Below, piece by piece: positions 43,261-51,213 of a stretch of 64,000 bases of DNA. The stretch's first letter is position 1; every line of letters starts with the position of its first letter. The position numbers were made by a program, and so were the translations under genes. The stretch lies in contig NZ_CAKKLX010000013.1 of NCBI RefSeq assembly GCF_918698155.1, positions 56,192 through 120,191 of the forward strand. The letters run 5' to 3'. The stretch comes from Roseomonas sp. CECT 9278. Its GTDB lineage: Bacteria; Pseudomonadota; Alphaproteobacteria; Acetobacterales; Acetobacteraceae. The notes under the pieces were generated by a model that saw nothing but the letters and a program-made list of their open reading frames with translations, made no database searches and was not told the DNA's origin.

Positions 43261-43994
43261 TGCGCCTGCTGGTCGCCAACGCCAATACCACCGAGGCGAT
43301 AACCCAGGCCTGCGCCGCCGCCGCGCGCGCCGCAGCGGCGCCGGGCACCGAGGTCATCCCCGCCACGCCGCGATTCGGGCCAGCGGTGATCTCCTCGCGC
43401 GCCGAGAATGTGATCGCCGGGCATGCGTTGCTGGAACTGCTCGCGGAACACGCCGGCCGCGTCGATGCGGTGCTGCTGGCGGTCAGCCACGACACCGCGC
43501 TGGAAGCGGCGCGGCAGATGATGCCCTGCCCGGTGGTCGGGATGACCGAGGCCGCCTGCCTGGTCGGCTGCCTGGTCGGCGGGCGCTTCGGCATCCTCAC
43601 CTTCGGCGCGCTCGACACCTATCGCGAACTGGTGGAACGCCATGGGTTGGCCGGCCGCATGGCGGGGCTGGTGAGCGTGCCGGCCACGCCGCCCGAGGCG
43701 ATCGCCGACCCCGAGGGGGTTGGGCGCAAGGTACTGGCCGGGATCGGCGAGCTGGCGGCGATGGGGGCGGATTCGGTGGTGCTCGCGGGTGCGGCGCTGG
43801 CCGGCTACGACCGCCGCCTGCAGGCGCAGGCGCCGGTGGCGCTGCTCGATGGCATGGCCTGCGGCGTGCGCCTGGCGGAGTTGCTGGTGGCGCTGCAGCT
43901 TCCCAAGCCGTGCAGCGGATCCTACGCGGCCTGCGCCGGGCGCGAGAGCCTTGGGCTGCAACCCGCGCTGTCGGCATTGCTGCGCGGGGCCTGA
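43260..43994 (+). CDS. Asp/Glu/hydantoin racemase-fold protein lacking both catalytic cysteines
   Basis: A 244-residue protein aligned along its whole length with hydantoin racemases (MRLLVANANTTEAIT, PVVGMTEAACLVG, GILTFGALDTYRELVERHGL). These enzymes use two cysteines, in VIACFGD and VLGCAGM. Here the matching places read LLAVSHD (Val75) and VLAGAAL (Gly177), so both are gone although the surrounding fold is well kept. It is unlikely to be a cysteine racemase; decarboxylase, isomerase or binding roles are open. It starts on the last base of the TauD-like stop and is followed by a decayed gene. Confidence 0.82.
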   Translation: MRLLVANANTTEAITQACAAAARAAAAPGTEVIPATPRFGPAVISSRAENVIAGHALLELLAEHAGRVDAVLLAVSHDTALEAARQMMPCPVVGMTEAACLVGCLVGGRFGILTFGALDTYRELVERHGLAGRMAGLVSVPATPPEAIADPEGVGRKVLAGIGELAAMGADSVVLAGAALAGYDRRLQAQAPVALLDGMACGVRLAELLVALQLPKPCSGSYAACAGRESLGLQPALSALLRGA

Positions 43995-44365
43995 GCGGAG
44001 GCGTCCGTGCGGTGCTCGTGAATGTCGGTGCGCGGCGGGTGGTCGCGAGCATGCTGCCGCGTGGGGGTGCCGGGCGCCGCGTGTTCCGCGCCGCCTTCTG
44101 ACGCGGTCCGTTCGCCCGGGCGGATGCCGCGCTGGACTTCGTCTGGATCGATGGCGAGCACGCGCTGGCGCGGTGCGCCGGGGGGGGGAGCTTCGCGCCG
44201 ATCGTTGCGAAGGTGCGCCCGGGCGGCATGATCGCGCTCGACACCGATGCGCCGGGCCAGTGGTGGACTACGCCAGTGGCGCGCGCGGCGCACAAGCTGC
44301 TCGCAACTTTGTCCCTGCTCATCCATTTCTGTGCCGACGGGCAGGTGGCGCTGCGCGGGCGGTGA
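43995..44365 (+). pseudogene. Decayed class I SAM methyltransferase fragment
   Basis: The frame at 44102-44365 reads ARADAALDFVWIDGEHALAR and then KVRPGGMIALDT, the second half of a class I methyltransferase (Asp in DFVWIDGEH, post-motif VRPGGMIA). It has no start: an in-frame TGA sits at 44099-44101, and the upstream 100 bases read as Arg/Gly-rich noise with no SAM-binding motif I (E/D-x-G-x-G). A run of nine G at 44180-44188 lies inside. The fragment looks like a gene eroded at its 5-prime half, or a sequencing error within a real gene; erosion is favoured because motif I cannot be found in any frame. Confidence 0.55.
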
Positions 44366-44432
44366 TGCGGGCGGCAGTGCCCGCGCGTCGTCGCCGGTGG
44401 CCGCGTGCCGGACAGATGGAGGCACGGACGGG

Positions 44433-45278
44433 ATGCGGCTGGGTGGACGCGAAAGCGGCAATGTCGAGGACCGGCGCGGCAGCCGCGTGGGCGGGCGCGG
44501 GATCGCCATCGGCGGGGGCTTCGGCGGCATCGCGATCCTGCTGATCGCCCTGCTCTTCGGCATCGACCCCAACGAGCTGCTGCAAGGCACCCAGGCACCC
44601 CCGCCCCAGGCACAGCAGCGCCAGATGACGGCGCAGGACGATGCCGGGCGCCGCTTCGTGGCGCAGGTCCTGGGCGAAACGGAGGAGGTGTGGCGCGCCG
44701 AATTCGCCCGCCGTGGCGCCCGCTACGAGGAACCGACGCTGGTGCTGTTCTCGGGTGCGACGCAATCCGGCTGCGGCTTCGCGCAGGCGCAGGTCGGCCC
44801 GTTCTACTGCCCGGCCGACCGGCGCATCTACATCGACCTCGATTTCATGGCCGACCTTCAGCGCCGGCTGCGGGCCGGGGGCGACTTCGCCGCCGCCTAC
44901 ATCATCGCGCATGAGGTCGGCCACCATGTGCAGAACCTGACCGGCGTGCTCGGGCGCGTGGAGCAGGCCCGTCGCAGCCAGGGCGAGGCGGCCGGGAATG
45001 CGGTGTCGGTGCGCGTCGAACTGCAGGCGGATTGCCTGGCCGGGGTCTGGGCACGGCGTGCCCATGAAGCGCGCAACATCCTGGAGACCGGTGATGTGGA
45101 GGAAGGGATCAACGCCGCCGCGGCCGTCGGCGATGATCGCCTGCAGCGGGCCGGCCGGGGACATGTGGCGCCGGAGAGCTTCACCCACGGCACCTCGGCG
45201 CAGCGCGTCGGCTGGTTCCGGCGGGGGCTCGAGAGCGGGCGCATGGAAGCCTGCGACACCTTCGCCGACGCGCGCTGA
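44433..45278 (+). CDS. Neutral zinc metallopeptidase (YpfJ family)
   Basis: A 281-residue membrane-anchored peptidase-like protein. After an Arg/Gly-rich cytoplasmic start comes a single span (AIGGGFGGIAILLIALLFGI, about 25-44). The periplasmic domain contains ATQSGCGFAQAQVGPFYCPAD, with two cysteines likely disulfide-bonded. The zinc motif AHEVGHHVQNLTG is at about 159-171, and VELQADCLAGVWA supplies the third ligand Glu. Length and layout match the KPN_02809/YpfJ family; substrates are unknown. The start follows GGCACGGACGGG, a weak ribosome site. Confidence 0.92.
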   Translation: MRLGGRESGNVEDRRGSRVGGRGIAIGGGFGGIAILLIALLFGIDPNELLQGTQAPPPQAQQRQMTAQDDAGRRFVAQVLGETEEVWRAEFARRGARYEEPTLVLFSGATQSGCGFAQAQVGPFYCPADRRIYIDLDFMADLQRRLRAGGDFAAAYIIAHEVGHHVQNLTGVLGRVEQARRSQGEAAGNAVSVRVELQADCLAGVWARRAHEARNILETGDVEEGINAAAAVGDDRLQRAGRGHVAPESFTHGTSAQRVGWFRRGLESGRMEACDTFADAR

Positions 45279-45429
45279 GGGCGCGCAGCGCCACCTGCCC
45301 GCCGGGCCAAGGTCATGGCGGCGCGTCCCGCGTGGCGTGGCGCACAGCGCCTGGAACGCCGCTTGCACTAACCGGCGCGACGTGTGGGAATGCCGGCCCG
45401 TTGCAGGGCGCGGCAGGGAAGGGTTCGCG

Positions 45430-46470
45430 ATGATCGATCGGCGTAGGGTTCTGGGCATGGCGGCGGCCGGCGTGGCGCTGCCGGCATTGGTGCGCGCACA
45501 GGGCGCGCCGCAATTCACCTTCCGGCTGCATTCCTTCTCGTCGCCCACCGCGCTCGACCACACCATGCACCTCGATCGCTGGGCGGAGCGGATCGGCGCG
45601 GCCTCCGGCGGGCGCATCAAGGTCGAGGTCTATCCGGCCATGCAGCTCGGCGGGCAGCCGCGCGACCTGGTGCAGCAGCTGGAAGACGGCGTGGTGGACA
45701 TGATCTGGACCGTGCCGGGCTTCACCCCCGGGCGGTTCATGGGCGTCGAGGGGCTGGAGCTGCCCTTCATGAACACCGGCCTGTCGGTCAGCGAAAGCCC
45801 GGCGGCCTTCAACTTCGTGCAGAAGCACCTGGCCGACAACGAGTTCCGCGGCATCAAGATCATCGCGATCAATGCGACCGACCGCGCGCTGGTGCACACC
45901 ACGCGCAAGCCGATCCGCACGCTGGAGGACTGGCGCGGCCTGCGCATCCGTGTGGCCGGGCGCTGGATCGGCGAGGCGGTGACCGCGCTCGGCGGCACGC
46001 CGGTCGGCATCGCCCTGCCCGGCGTGTACGAGGCCCTGGCGCGCGGCCAGGTGGACGGGATGATGATCAACTGGGCGATCACCCAGCCCTTCCGCTTCTA
46101 CGAGGTGGCGAAGTTCCACTCCCAGCCGCGCGGCGGCATCTTCCAGGGCATGATCCTGACGCTGATGAACCAGCGGTCCTACAACCGCCTGCCGGCCGAC
46201 CTGAAGGCGGTGATCGATGCCGATTCCGGCGCGCCGCTCTCGGCCCGCCTGGGCGAGATCTGGGACAGCCAGACCCAGCCGGCGATCGCCGCGACGCGGG
46301 CTTCCGCCGGCAACGAGATCATCGACATCCCCGATGCCGAGAAGGCACGCTGGCGCACCGCCGTGCAGCCTGTGTACGACGCCTGGATCGCCGAGATGAA
46401 CCGGCGCGGGCGCAATGGCCGCGCGATGTTCGAGGACATCCAGGCGATCGCGGCCTCCGCGCGGTCGTGA
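45430..46470 (+). CDS. dctP: TRAP transporter solute-binding protein, DctP family
   Basis: A 346-residue periplasmic binding protein. The signal MIDRRRVLGMAAAGVALPAL has a Tat-like RRR-V-L-G start and ends near VRAQ. The mature part has FTFRLHSFSSPTALDHTMHLDRWAERI, VEVYPAMQLGGQPRDLVQQLEDGVVDM, WRGLRIRVAGRWIGEAV (the conserved Arg region) and DGMMINWAITQPFRFYEVAKFH. It differs strongly from the DctP at 31351, so a different ligand is expected. It starts a dctPQM operon with overlapping junctions. An AAGGG ribosome site precedes ATG. Confidence 0.93.
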   Translation: MIDRRRVLGMAAAGVALPALVRAQGAPQFTFRLHSFSSPTALDHTMHLDRWAERIGAASGGRIKVEVYPAMQLGGQPRDLVQQLEDGVVDMIWTVPGFTPGRFMGVEGLELPFMNTGLSVSESPAAFNFVQKHLADNEFRGIKIIAINATDRALVHTTRKPIRTLEDWRGLRIRVAGRWIGEAVTALGGTPVGIALPGVYEALARGQVDGMMINWAITQPFRFYEVAKFHSQPRGGIFQGMILTLMNQRSYNRLPADLKAVIDADSGAPLSARLGEIWDSQTQPAIAATRASAGNEIIDIPDAEKARWRTAVQPVYDAWIAEMNRRGRNGRAMFEDIQAIAASARS

Positions 46471-46955
46471 CGCGCCTGCGTGCGGTGCTGACCGCGCTCG
46501 CGCAGGCGGGCGCGCTGGTGGGCGGGGCGTTGCTGCTGGTGGCGGTCGGCGTGACCTGCGCATCCGTTCTGCGCGGCGCCTTCGGCCGGCCGATCCTGGG
46601 CGATTCCGAGATCGTGGAGATGTCCCTCGGCGTGGCGGTCGCGCTGTACCTGCCCTGGGCGGAAATGCGCGGCAGCCACGTGATCGTGGATGTCTTCACC
46701 GCGCGCCTGCCTGCGCGCGGCATCGCCTGGCTGGATGCGGCGATGCGCGCCTGCGTGGCGCTGGTCGCGACCGTGCTGGCGGTGAAGATCACCGACGGCG
46801 CCTTCGCGCAATGGGACCGGGAACGCGCGACGATGTTTCTCGAGTTGCCGTACTGGTGGGGCTATGCGGGGGCGGCGGTCGGGCTTGCATTGTGGACCGT
46901 GACGGCAGCCTTCGTCGCGGTGGAACGGTTCCAGGACGCGCGGCGCCCCGCATGA
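46467..46955 (+). CDS. dctQ: TRAP transporter small permease
   Basis: A 162-residue four-span membrane protein. It starts with GTG, overlapping the dctP stop (GTGA), giving MTRLRAVLTALAQAGALVGG. The core RPILGDSEIVEMSLGVAVALYLPWAEMRGSHVIVD matches DctQ, with the Glu residues and the GSHVIVD turn typical of the family. Spans follow near residues 15-38, 50-70, 88-110 and 130-150. The stop overlaps the dctM ATG by four bases. It works with dctM at 46952. Confidence 0.92.
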   Translation: MTRLRAVLTALAQAGALVGGALLLVAVGVTCASVLRGAFGRPILGDSEIVEMSLGVAVALYLPWAEMRGSHVIVDVFTARLPARGIAWLDAAMRACVALVATVLAVKITDGAFAQWDRERATMFLELPYWWGYAGAAVGLALWTVTAAFVAVERFQDARRPA

Positions 46956-48268
46956 CCGGCTTCGAGATCGGGCTTTCGATGTTCGCGGGCGTGCTGGTGC
47001 TGATCGCGCTGCGCATGCCGGTCGGTGTGGCGATGCTGCTGGTGGGCGGGCTGGGCTATGCTGCCATCACGGGCTGGACGCCGCTGCTGGCCACGTTGCG
47101 GTCCATGTCGTTCAGCAAGTTCTCCTCCTACACGCTGTCGGTCATTCCGCTGTTCCTGCTGATGGGGGATTTCGCCACCAAGGGCGGGCTGAACCGCGCG
47201 TTGTTCGCGGCCGCGCGGGCCTGGCTGGGGCATCGGCGGGGCGGGCTGGGGCTGGCGACCATCGGCGGCTGCGCGGCCTTCGGCGCCATCTGCGGGTCGT
47301 CGCTCGCGACCGCCGCGACCATGAGCCAGGTGGCGCTGCCCGAGATGCGCCGGCATGGCTATTCGCCGGCGCTGGCGACCGGCACGCTGGCGGCGGGCGG
47401 GACGCTCGGCATCCTGATCCCGCCCTCGGTCATCCTGGTGATCTACGCGATCTATACCGAGCAGAGCATCGGCGTGATGTTCATCGCCGCGGTCATCCCC
47501 GGCGTGCTGGCGACGCTGTGCTACATGGCGGTGGTCAATATCTACGCGCGCGTGGTGCCGGGTGCGGCGCCGCCGGCCGAGCGCATTCCGTGGCGCGCGC
47601 GGCTGCGCCCGACGCTGGAGGTCTGGCCGGTCATCCTGGTCTTCGTGCTGGTCGTGACCGGCATGTATGCGGGCTGGTTCAGCGCGACCGAGGGCGCCGC
47701 GGTAGGCGCGGCGGCGACCGGCGTACTGGCCGTGACGCTGGGGGGCATGCGCTGGCAGGGGCTGAAGGAGAGCCTGCTGTCCACCGCCGAGACCACCGGG
47801 CTGATCTTCATCATGCTGCTGGGCGCGGAGCTATTCTCCGCCGCGCTGGCGCTGTCGCGCGTGCCGGCGGAATTGTCGTCGGTGATCGCAGGGCTGGATG
47901 TGCCGCCGTTGGCGATCCTGTTCGCCATCCTGCTGATCTACTTCATCCTCGGCTGCTTCATGGAAAGCATGGCGATGGTGCTGCTGACGCTGCCCATCTT
48001 CATTCCGCTGATGCTGGCGCTGGATTTCGGGCTGACCCCGCAGCAGGTGCTGGTCTGGTTCGGCATCCTGGTGCTGGTGAGCGTCGAGGTGGGGATGATC
48101 TCCCCGCCGTTTGGGCTGAACCTGTTCGTCATCAACGCCATGGCGAAGGACGTGCCGATGGGCCAGACCTATCGCGGCGTGATGGGCTTCGTGGCGTCGG
48201 ATGTCGTGCGCATCATCCTGCTCGTGTTGGCTCCGGTGCTGTCGCTGTGGCTGCCGGGGCTGTGGTGA
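46952..48268 (+). CDS. dctM: TRAP transporter large permease
   Basis: A 438-residue protein with about twelve spans. Landmarks are ALRMPVGVAMLLVGGLGYAA, SVIPLFLLMGDFATKGGLNR, GAICGSSLATAATMSQVALPEMRR, GGTLGILIPPSVILVIYAIYTEQ and MISPPFGLNLFVINAMA. It completes a dctPQM sodium-coupled importer in the standard order with no inserted gene, unlike the cluster at 29-32 kb. The stop codon directly abuts the stop of the convergent TAXI gene with no base between. Confidence 0.95.
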   Translation: MTGFEIGLSMFAGVLVLIALRMPVGVAMLLVGGLGYAAITGWTPLLATLRSMSFSKFSSYTLSVIPLFLLMGDFATKGGLNRALFAAARAWLGHRRGGLGLATIGGCAAFGAICGSSLATAATMSQVALPEMRRHGYSPALATGTLAAGGTLGILIPPSVILVIYAIYTEQSIGVMFIAAVIPGVLATLCYMAVVNIYARVVPGAAPPAERIPWRARLRPTLEVWPVILVFVLVVTGMYAGWFSATEGAAVGAAATGVLAVTLGGMRWQGLKESLLSTAETTGLIFIMLLGAELFSAALALSRVPAELSSVIAGLDVPPLAILFAILLIYFILGCFMESMAMVLLTLPIFIPLMLALDFGLTPQQVLVWFGILVLVSVEVGMISPPFGLNLFVINAMAKDVPMGQTYRGVMGFVASDVVRIILLVLAPVLSLWLPGLW

Positions 48269-49204
48269 CTATCCCGCCCGCACGGTGATGCCGCGCTCGG
48301 CATAGTAGCGCGCGGCACCCGGATGGAAGGGCAGCACGCTGTTGGCCAGCGCGTTCTGGGCGCGGGTGCCGGCGGCGCTGGGGTGGATCTCGGCGCGCGG
48401 ATCGGTGGCTGACAGCGCGGCGCGCGTGACGCGATACGCGGCCTCGTCCGACAGACCGGCATTCCCCACCACGAAATTCCACGCGGCGAAGGACAGGATC
48501 GGGGTCGACTGTCCGGCATAGGTGCCGGGCGGCAGCGTCGTGTCGGCAAGGTAGGGCAGCCGCGCGCGCACGGCGGCCACGACCGGCGCTTCGAGCCCGA
48601 ACACCACCACATCCGCCTGCTGCTGCGCCGCCACCAGGGACGGGATCGGCACGATCGCCCCCTGCCACAGCGCGTCCATCCCGCCGGTGACCAGCAGGCG
48701 CGTCATCTCCGCCGGATCGCCCGAGACGATCGTCGCCTCCATCCCCGCCGCGGCGAGGGCGGCACGCAGGAAGGTCTCGGCCGGGCCGCGCGCCGGGCCT
48801 GCGCCGACGCGCTTGCCCGCCAGGTCGGCGAAGCGCGCGATGCCCGAGGCGCGCAACACGCCCACCTGGAAGGATGTCTCGTACATCGGGAACAAGGCGC
48901 GCACGCGCCCATGCACGCGCCCGCCGGCAGCCGGCGTGCCGGCCACCGCATCCGCCGCCGAACCCAGGAAGGCGGTGCCGAGCGCGCCGGCGTCATCCTC
49001 GACCTTCGCGAGGTTTTCGAGCGACCCGGCGCTGCGTTCGACCGTGACGGCCACGCCCTGCTTGCCCAGGAAGGCGGCGAGCCCTTCGCCATAGGGCAGG
49101 AAGGCGCTGCCCGCGCCGGCGGTGAACAGCCGTAGTGGCGCCTGCGCGGCGGCAGGCAGCGCGGCAAGCGCGATCGGCACGGCAAGCAGGGGGCGTCGGC
49201 GCAT
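48269..49204 (-). CDS. TAXI family TRAP solute-binding protein, orphan
   Basis: A 311-residue binding protein of the TAXI (TRAP-associated extracytoplasmic immunogenic) type. The signal is MRRRPLLAVPIALAALPAAAQA. Landmarks are LRLFTAGAGSAFLPYGEGLAAFLGK, VERSAGSLENLAKVEDDAGALGTAFLG, LAGKRVGAGPARGPAETFLRAAL and the late TRAALSATDPRAEIHPSA. TAXI proteins normally pair with a fused DctQM permease; none is adjacent, only the ordinary dctPQM ending head-on. It may use a distant permease. An extra upstream in-frame extension is rejected, as it lacks signal-peptide character. Confidence 0.9.
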   Translation of the reverse strand: MRRRPLLAVPIALAALPAAAQAPLRLFTAGAGSAFLPYGEGLAAFLGKQGVAVTVERSAGSLENLAKVEDDAGALGTAFLGSAADAVAGTPAAGGRVHGRVRALFPMYETSFQVGVLRASGIARFADLAGKRVGAGPARGPAETFLRAALAAAGMEATIVSGDPAEMTRLLVTGGMDALWQGAIVPIPSLVAAQQQADVVVFGLEAPVVAAVRARLPYLADTTLPPGTYAGQSTPILSFAAWNFVVGNAGLSDEAAYRVTRAALSATDPRAEIHPSAAGTRAQNALANSVLPFHPGAARYYAERGITVRAG

Positions 49205-49325
49205 CGTGTCATTCCCGTCCAACGGCGCCATCCTGGCACGCGCGCGGTTGCCCGCGCGCCCTGTTTCTCGACCCCGGGCCATCGGCGTGACGCGCGACGG
49301 TCAGCGCATCGCTGCCGCGCGCCGC

Positions 49326-51089
49326 CTATCCGCCCAGGCCGAGGCCGAGGACGAAATCCCCCGCCGCCAGCGTATAGGCGCCGCGCAGCATGATCGTGAA
49401 ATCGGCGATCGCGTCGCCGTTCACGTCGCCCTGCACCAGCGTGGTGGACGTGCCGCGCGTGCTGCGCAGTTCGCCGGCCGCACCGCTGAAGGCGGCGGCA
49501 CCGATGAACGCGAAGCCCTGGTTGCCGCCCACCCCGGTATTGGCATCGATCGCGCCGAGGTCGATGCGTTCGTCCAGCGGCTGGCTGAAATCCATGATCC
49601 AGTCGCGCGTCGCGCTGGTCACGCCGGTGTCCGATGCCAGGCCGAAGACGAAGCGGTCGACGCCCGACCCGCCGAACAGCAGGTCCTGCCCGGCGCCGCC
49701 CGTCAGCGTGTCGTTGCCGCCGTCGCCCAGCATGCGGTCATTGCCCGCCAGGCCCAGGATGCGGTCGTCGCCACTGAGGCCGCGCAGCGCATTGGCCTGC
49801 AGGCTGCCGGTGATGCTGTCGGCCAGGCCGCTGCCCCAGGCCCCCTCGAATTCCGCGAAGACATCGCCTTCGGCATGGCCTGCCGCGGCGTCGCCGGTCG
49901 ACAGGTTCACGGTCACGCCAAGGGTGCTCGTGGCATAGGACAGGATGTCCCGCGCGCCCTCGCCGCCGAACAGCAGGTCGGCGCCCGCGCCGCCCTCCAC
50001 CAGGTCGTCGCCAGACCCGGCCGCGATGTCGTCGGCGCCGTCGCCGCCCAGCAGCGTGTCGCGCCCCTCCGCGCCATCGACCAGGTCGTCATTGGCGCCG
50101 CCATCCAGCCGGTCGTCGCCCTCCGCGCCCAGCAGGATGTCGATGCCGATATTGCCCAGCAGCGTGTCGGCACCGGTCTCGCCGGCCAGGGTGTCGTTGC
50201 CGGTGCCGCCATCGACCTGGTCGTCGCCGGCGGCGCCGACCACCAGGTCGTTGCCCCCGCCGGCATCGATGCGCTCGCCCAGTTCGCCGCCGAAGGCGGT
50301 GTCGTTGCCGAGGTCGAGCAGGATCCTGCCGCCGGATCGCCCGGCCTGGCCGTCAAAGATGTCGTTGCCGGCGCCAAGCCGGATCTCGCCGCCGTCGATG
50401 TCGCCGCGATTGACGACGGTGTCGTTGCCGCCGCCCGTGCTCAATGCCTCGTCGGTGCTGTCGGGGAAGGAGAAGTCGTTGTTGCTGATGATCCGGCCAT
50501 CATTGACGACGAACGCATCGCCCGCGACTTCAAGGCGCACGCCGAAACCGCCACCCCCGAGGATGGTCCCGCTGTTGAGCAGCGTGCAGCCCGCCGTTGA
50601 TTCGATCGCCACCGCGCCCTGCGCACCCGTGCTGGCGGCGGCGGCGGCGAGCACGCCCGAATTGACGATGACCACCGGTGCCATCGCGTTGTTCACATCA
50701 ACGGCCAGCAGCGTGCCGGAGATCGTACCCGCATTGACCAGGCTGAGCGCGCCGCCAAGCGTGTACACACCGCGAAGCCCGCCATCGATGAAGCCAGCAT
50801 TGGTCACTGCCAGGGGGCCTGCGAAGGAGACGATGCCGGACCCCGGCGCGGTGATCGTTCCGGCAAGGCCGACGACAACTTCGACATTGCCGCTGCCGTC
50901 GTGGTCTATCGCACTCCCGTCGCCGCCATAGACGCCGCCATCGACGACGATCCGGGAAAAATCGCGCGCATCGACCGCCGGGCTGCCATCGGTCAGGGCC
51001 GTCACGGTGCCGGTCCGTGTGACCACCAGCTGGTTGCCCTGCTGTACGATGCGCGCGCCCGAATTGGTTGCGATCACGGTCGTCGCCAT
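49326..51089 (-). CDS. RTX-type calcium-binding repeat protein, probably type I secreted
   Basis: A 587-residue acidic protein with no N-terminal signal peptide (MATTVIATNSGARIVQQGNQ). Residues about 20-210 form short repeats around VTNAGFIDGG, VNAGTISG and LNSGTILGG, suggesting a beta-helix. Residues about 215-480 hold many RTX nonapeptides of the form GGxGxDxLx (GDDRLDGGANDDLVDG, GGNDTLTGGAGQDLLFGG), which bind calcium outside the cell. The end (from FVFGLASDTG to DFVLGLGLGG) looks like the C-terminal secretion region of type I substrates. It is predicted to be exported by an ABC-TolC-type system, but none is in the window. GGGAGGGA precedes the ATG. It shares an AT-rich promoter gap with the divergent M81 gene. 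Function beyond a surface or secreted role is unknown. Confidence 0.85.
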   Translation of the reverse strand: MATTVIATNSGARIVQQGNQLVVTRTGTVTALTDGSPAVDARDFSRIVVDGGVYGGDGSAIDHDGSGNVEVVVGLAGTITAPGSGIVSFAGPLAVTNAGFIDGGLRGVYTLGGALSLVNAGTISGTLLAVDVNNAMAPVVIVNSGVLAAAAASTGAQGAVAIESTAGCTLLNSGTILGGGGFGVRLEVAGDAFVVNDGRIISNNDFSFPDSTDEALSTGGGNDTVVNRGDIDGGEIRLGAGNDIFDGQAGRSGGRILLDLGNDTAFGGELGERIDAGGGNDLVVGAAGDDQVDGGTGNDTLAGETGADTLLGNIGIDILLGAEGDDRLDGGANDDLVDGAEGRDTLLGGDGADDIAAGSGDDLVEGGAGADLLFGGEGARDILSYATSTLGVTVNLSTGDAAAGHAEGDVFAEFEGAWGSGLADSITGSLQANALRGLSGDDRILGLAGNDRMLGDGGNDTLTGGAGQDLLFGGSGVDRFVFGLASDTGVTSATRDWIMDFSQPLDERIDLGAIDANTGVGGNQGFAFIGAAAFSGAAGELRSTRGTSTTLVQGDVNGDAIADFTIMLRGAYTLAAGDFVLGLGLGG

Positions 51090-51213
51090 GGGCTTTTCCC
51101 TCCCGTTTATATTTTCGAGATCGCAACATTCTAGGGCGGATCGTGGGCCGCTGCACCCGCAATATCGGCCGCTGGGCTCGCCGGACCCTGGCAAGGGCGC
51201 TACGCATGCGGCC
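51090..51213. promoter_or_regulatory. Divergent promoter region, RTX protein and M81 peptidase
   Basis: The gap between the divergent starts contains the local AT peak (GTTTATATTTTCGAGATC at about 51106-51123), which suits a -10 region for the RTX gene on the minus strand. I cannot assign a convincing -35 box on either strand. Confidence 0.45.

Noticed and set aside
44180..44188. Programmed frameshift at a nine-G run
   Set aside because: The surrounding methyltransferase sequence stays in the same frame on both sides of the run, and the real defect is the missing 5-prime half and upstream stop.
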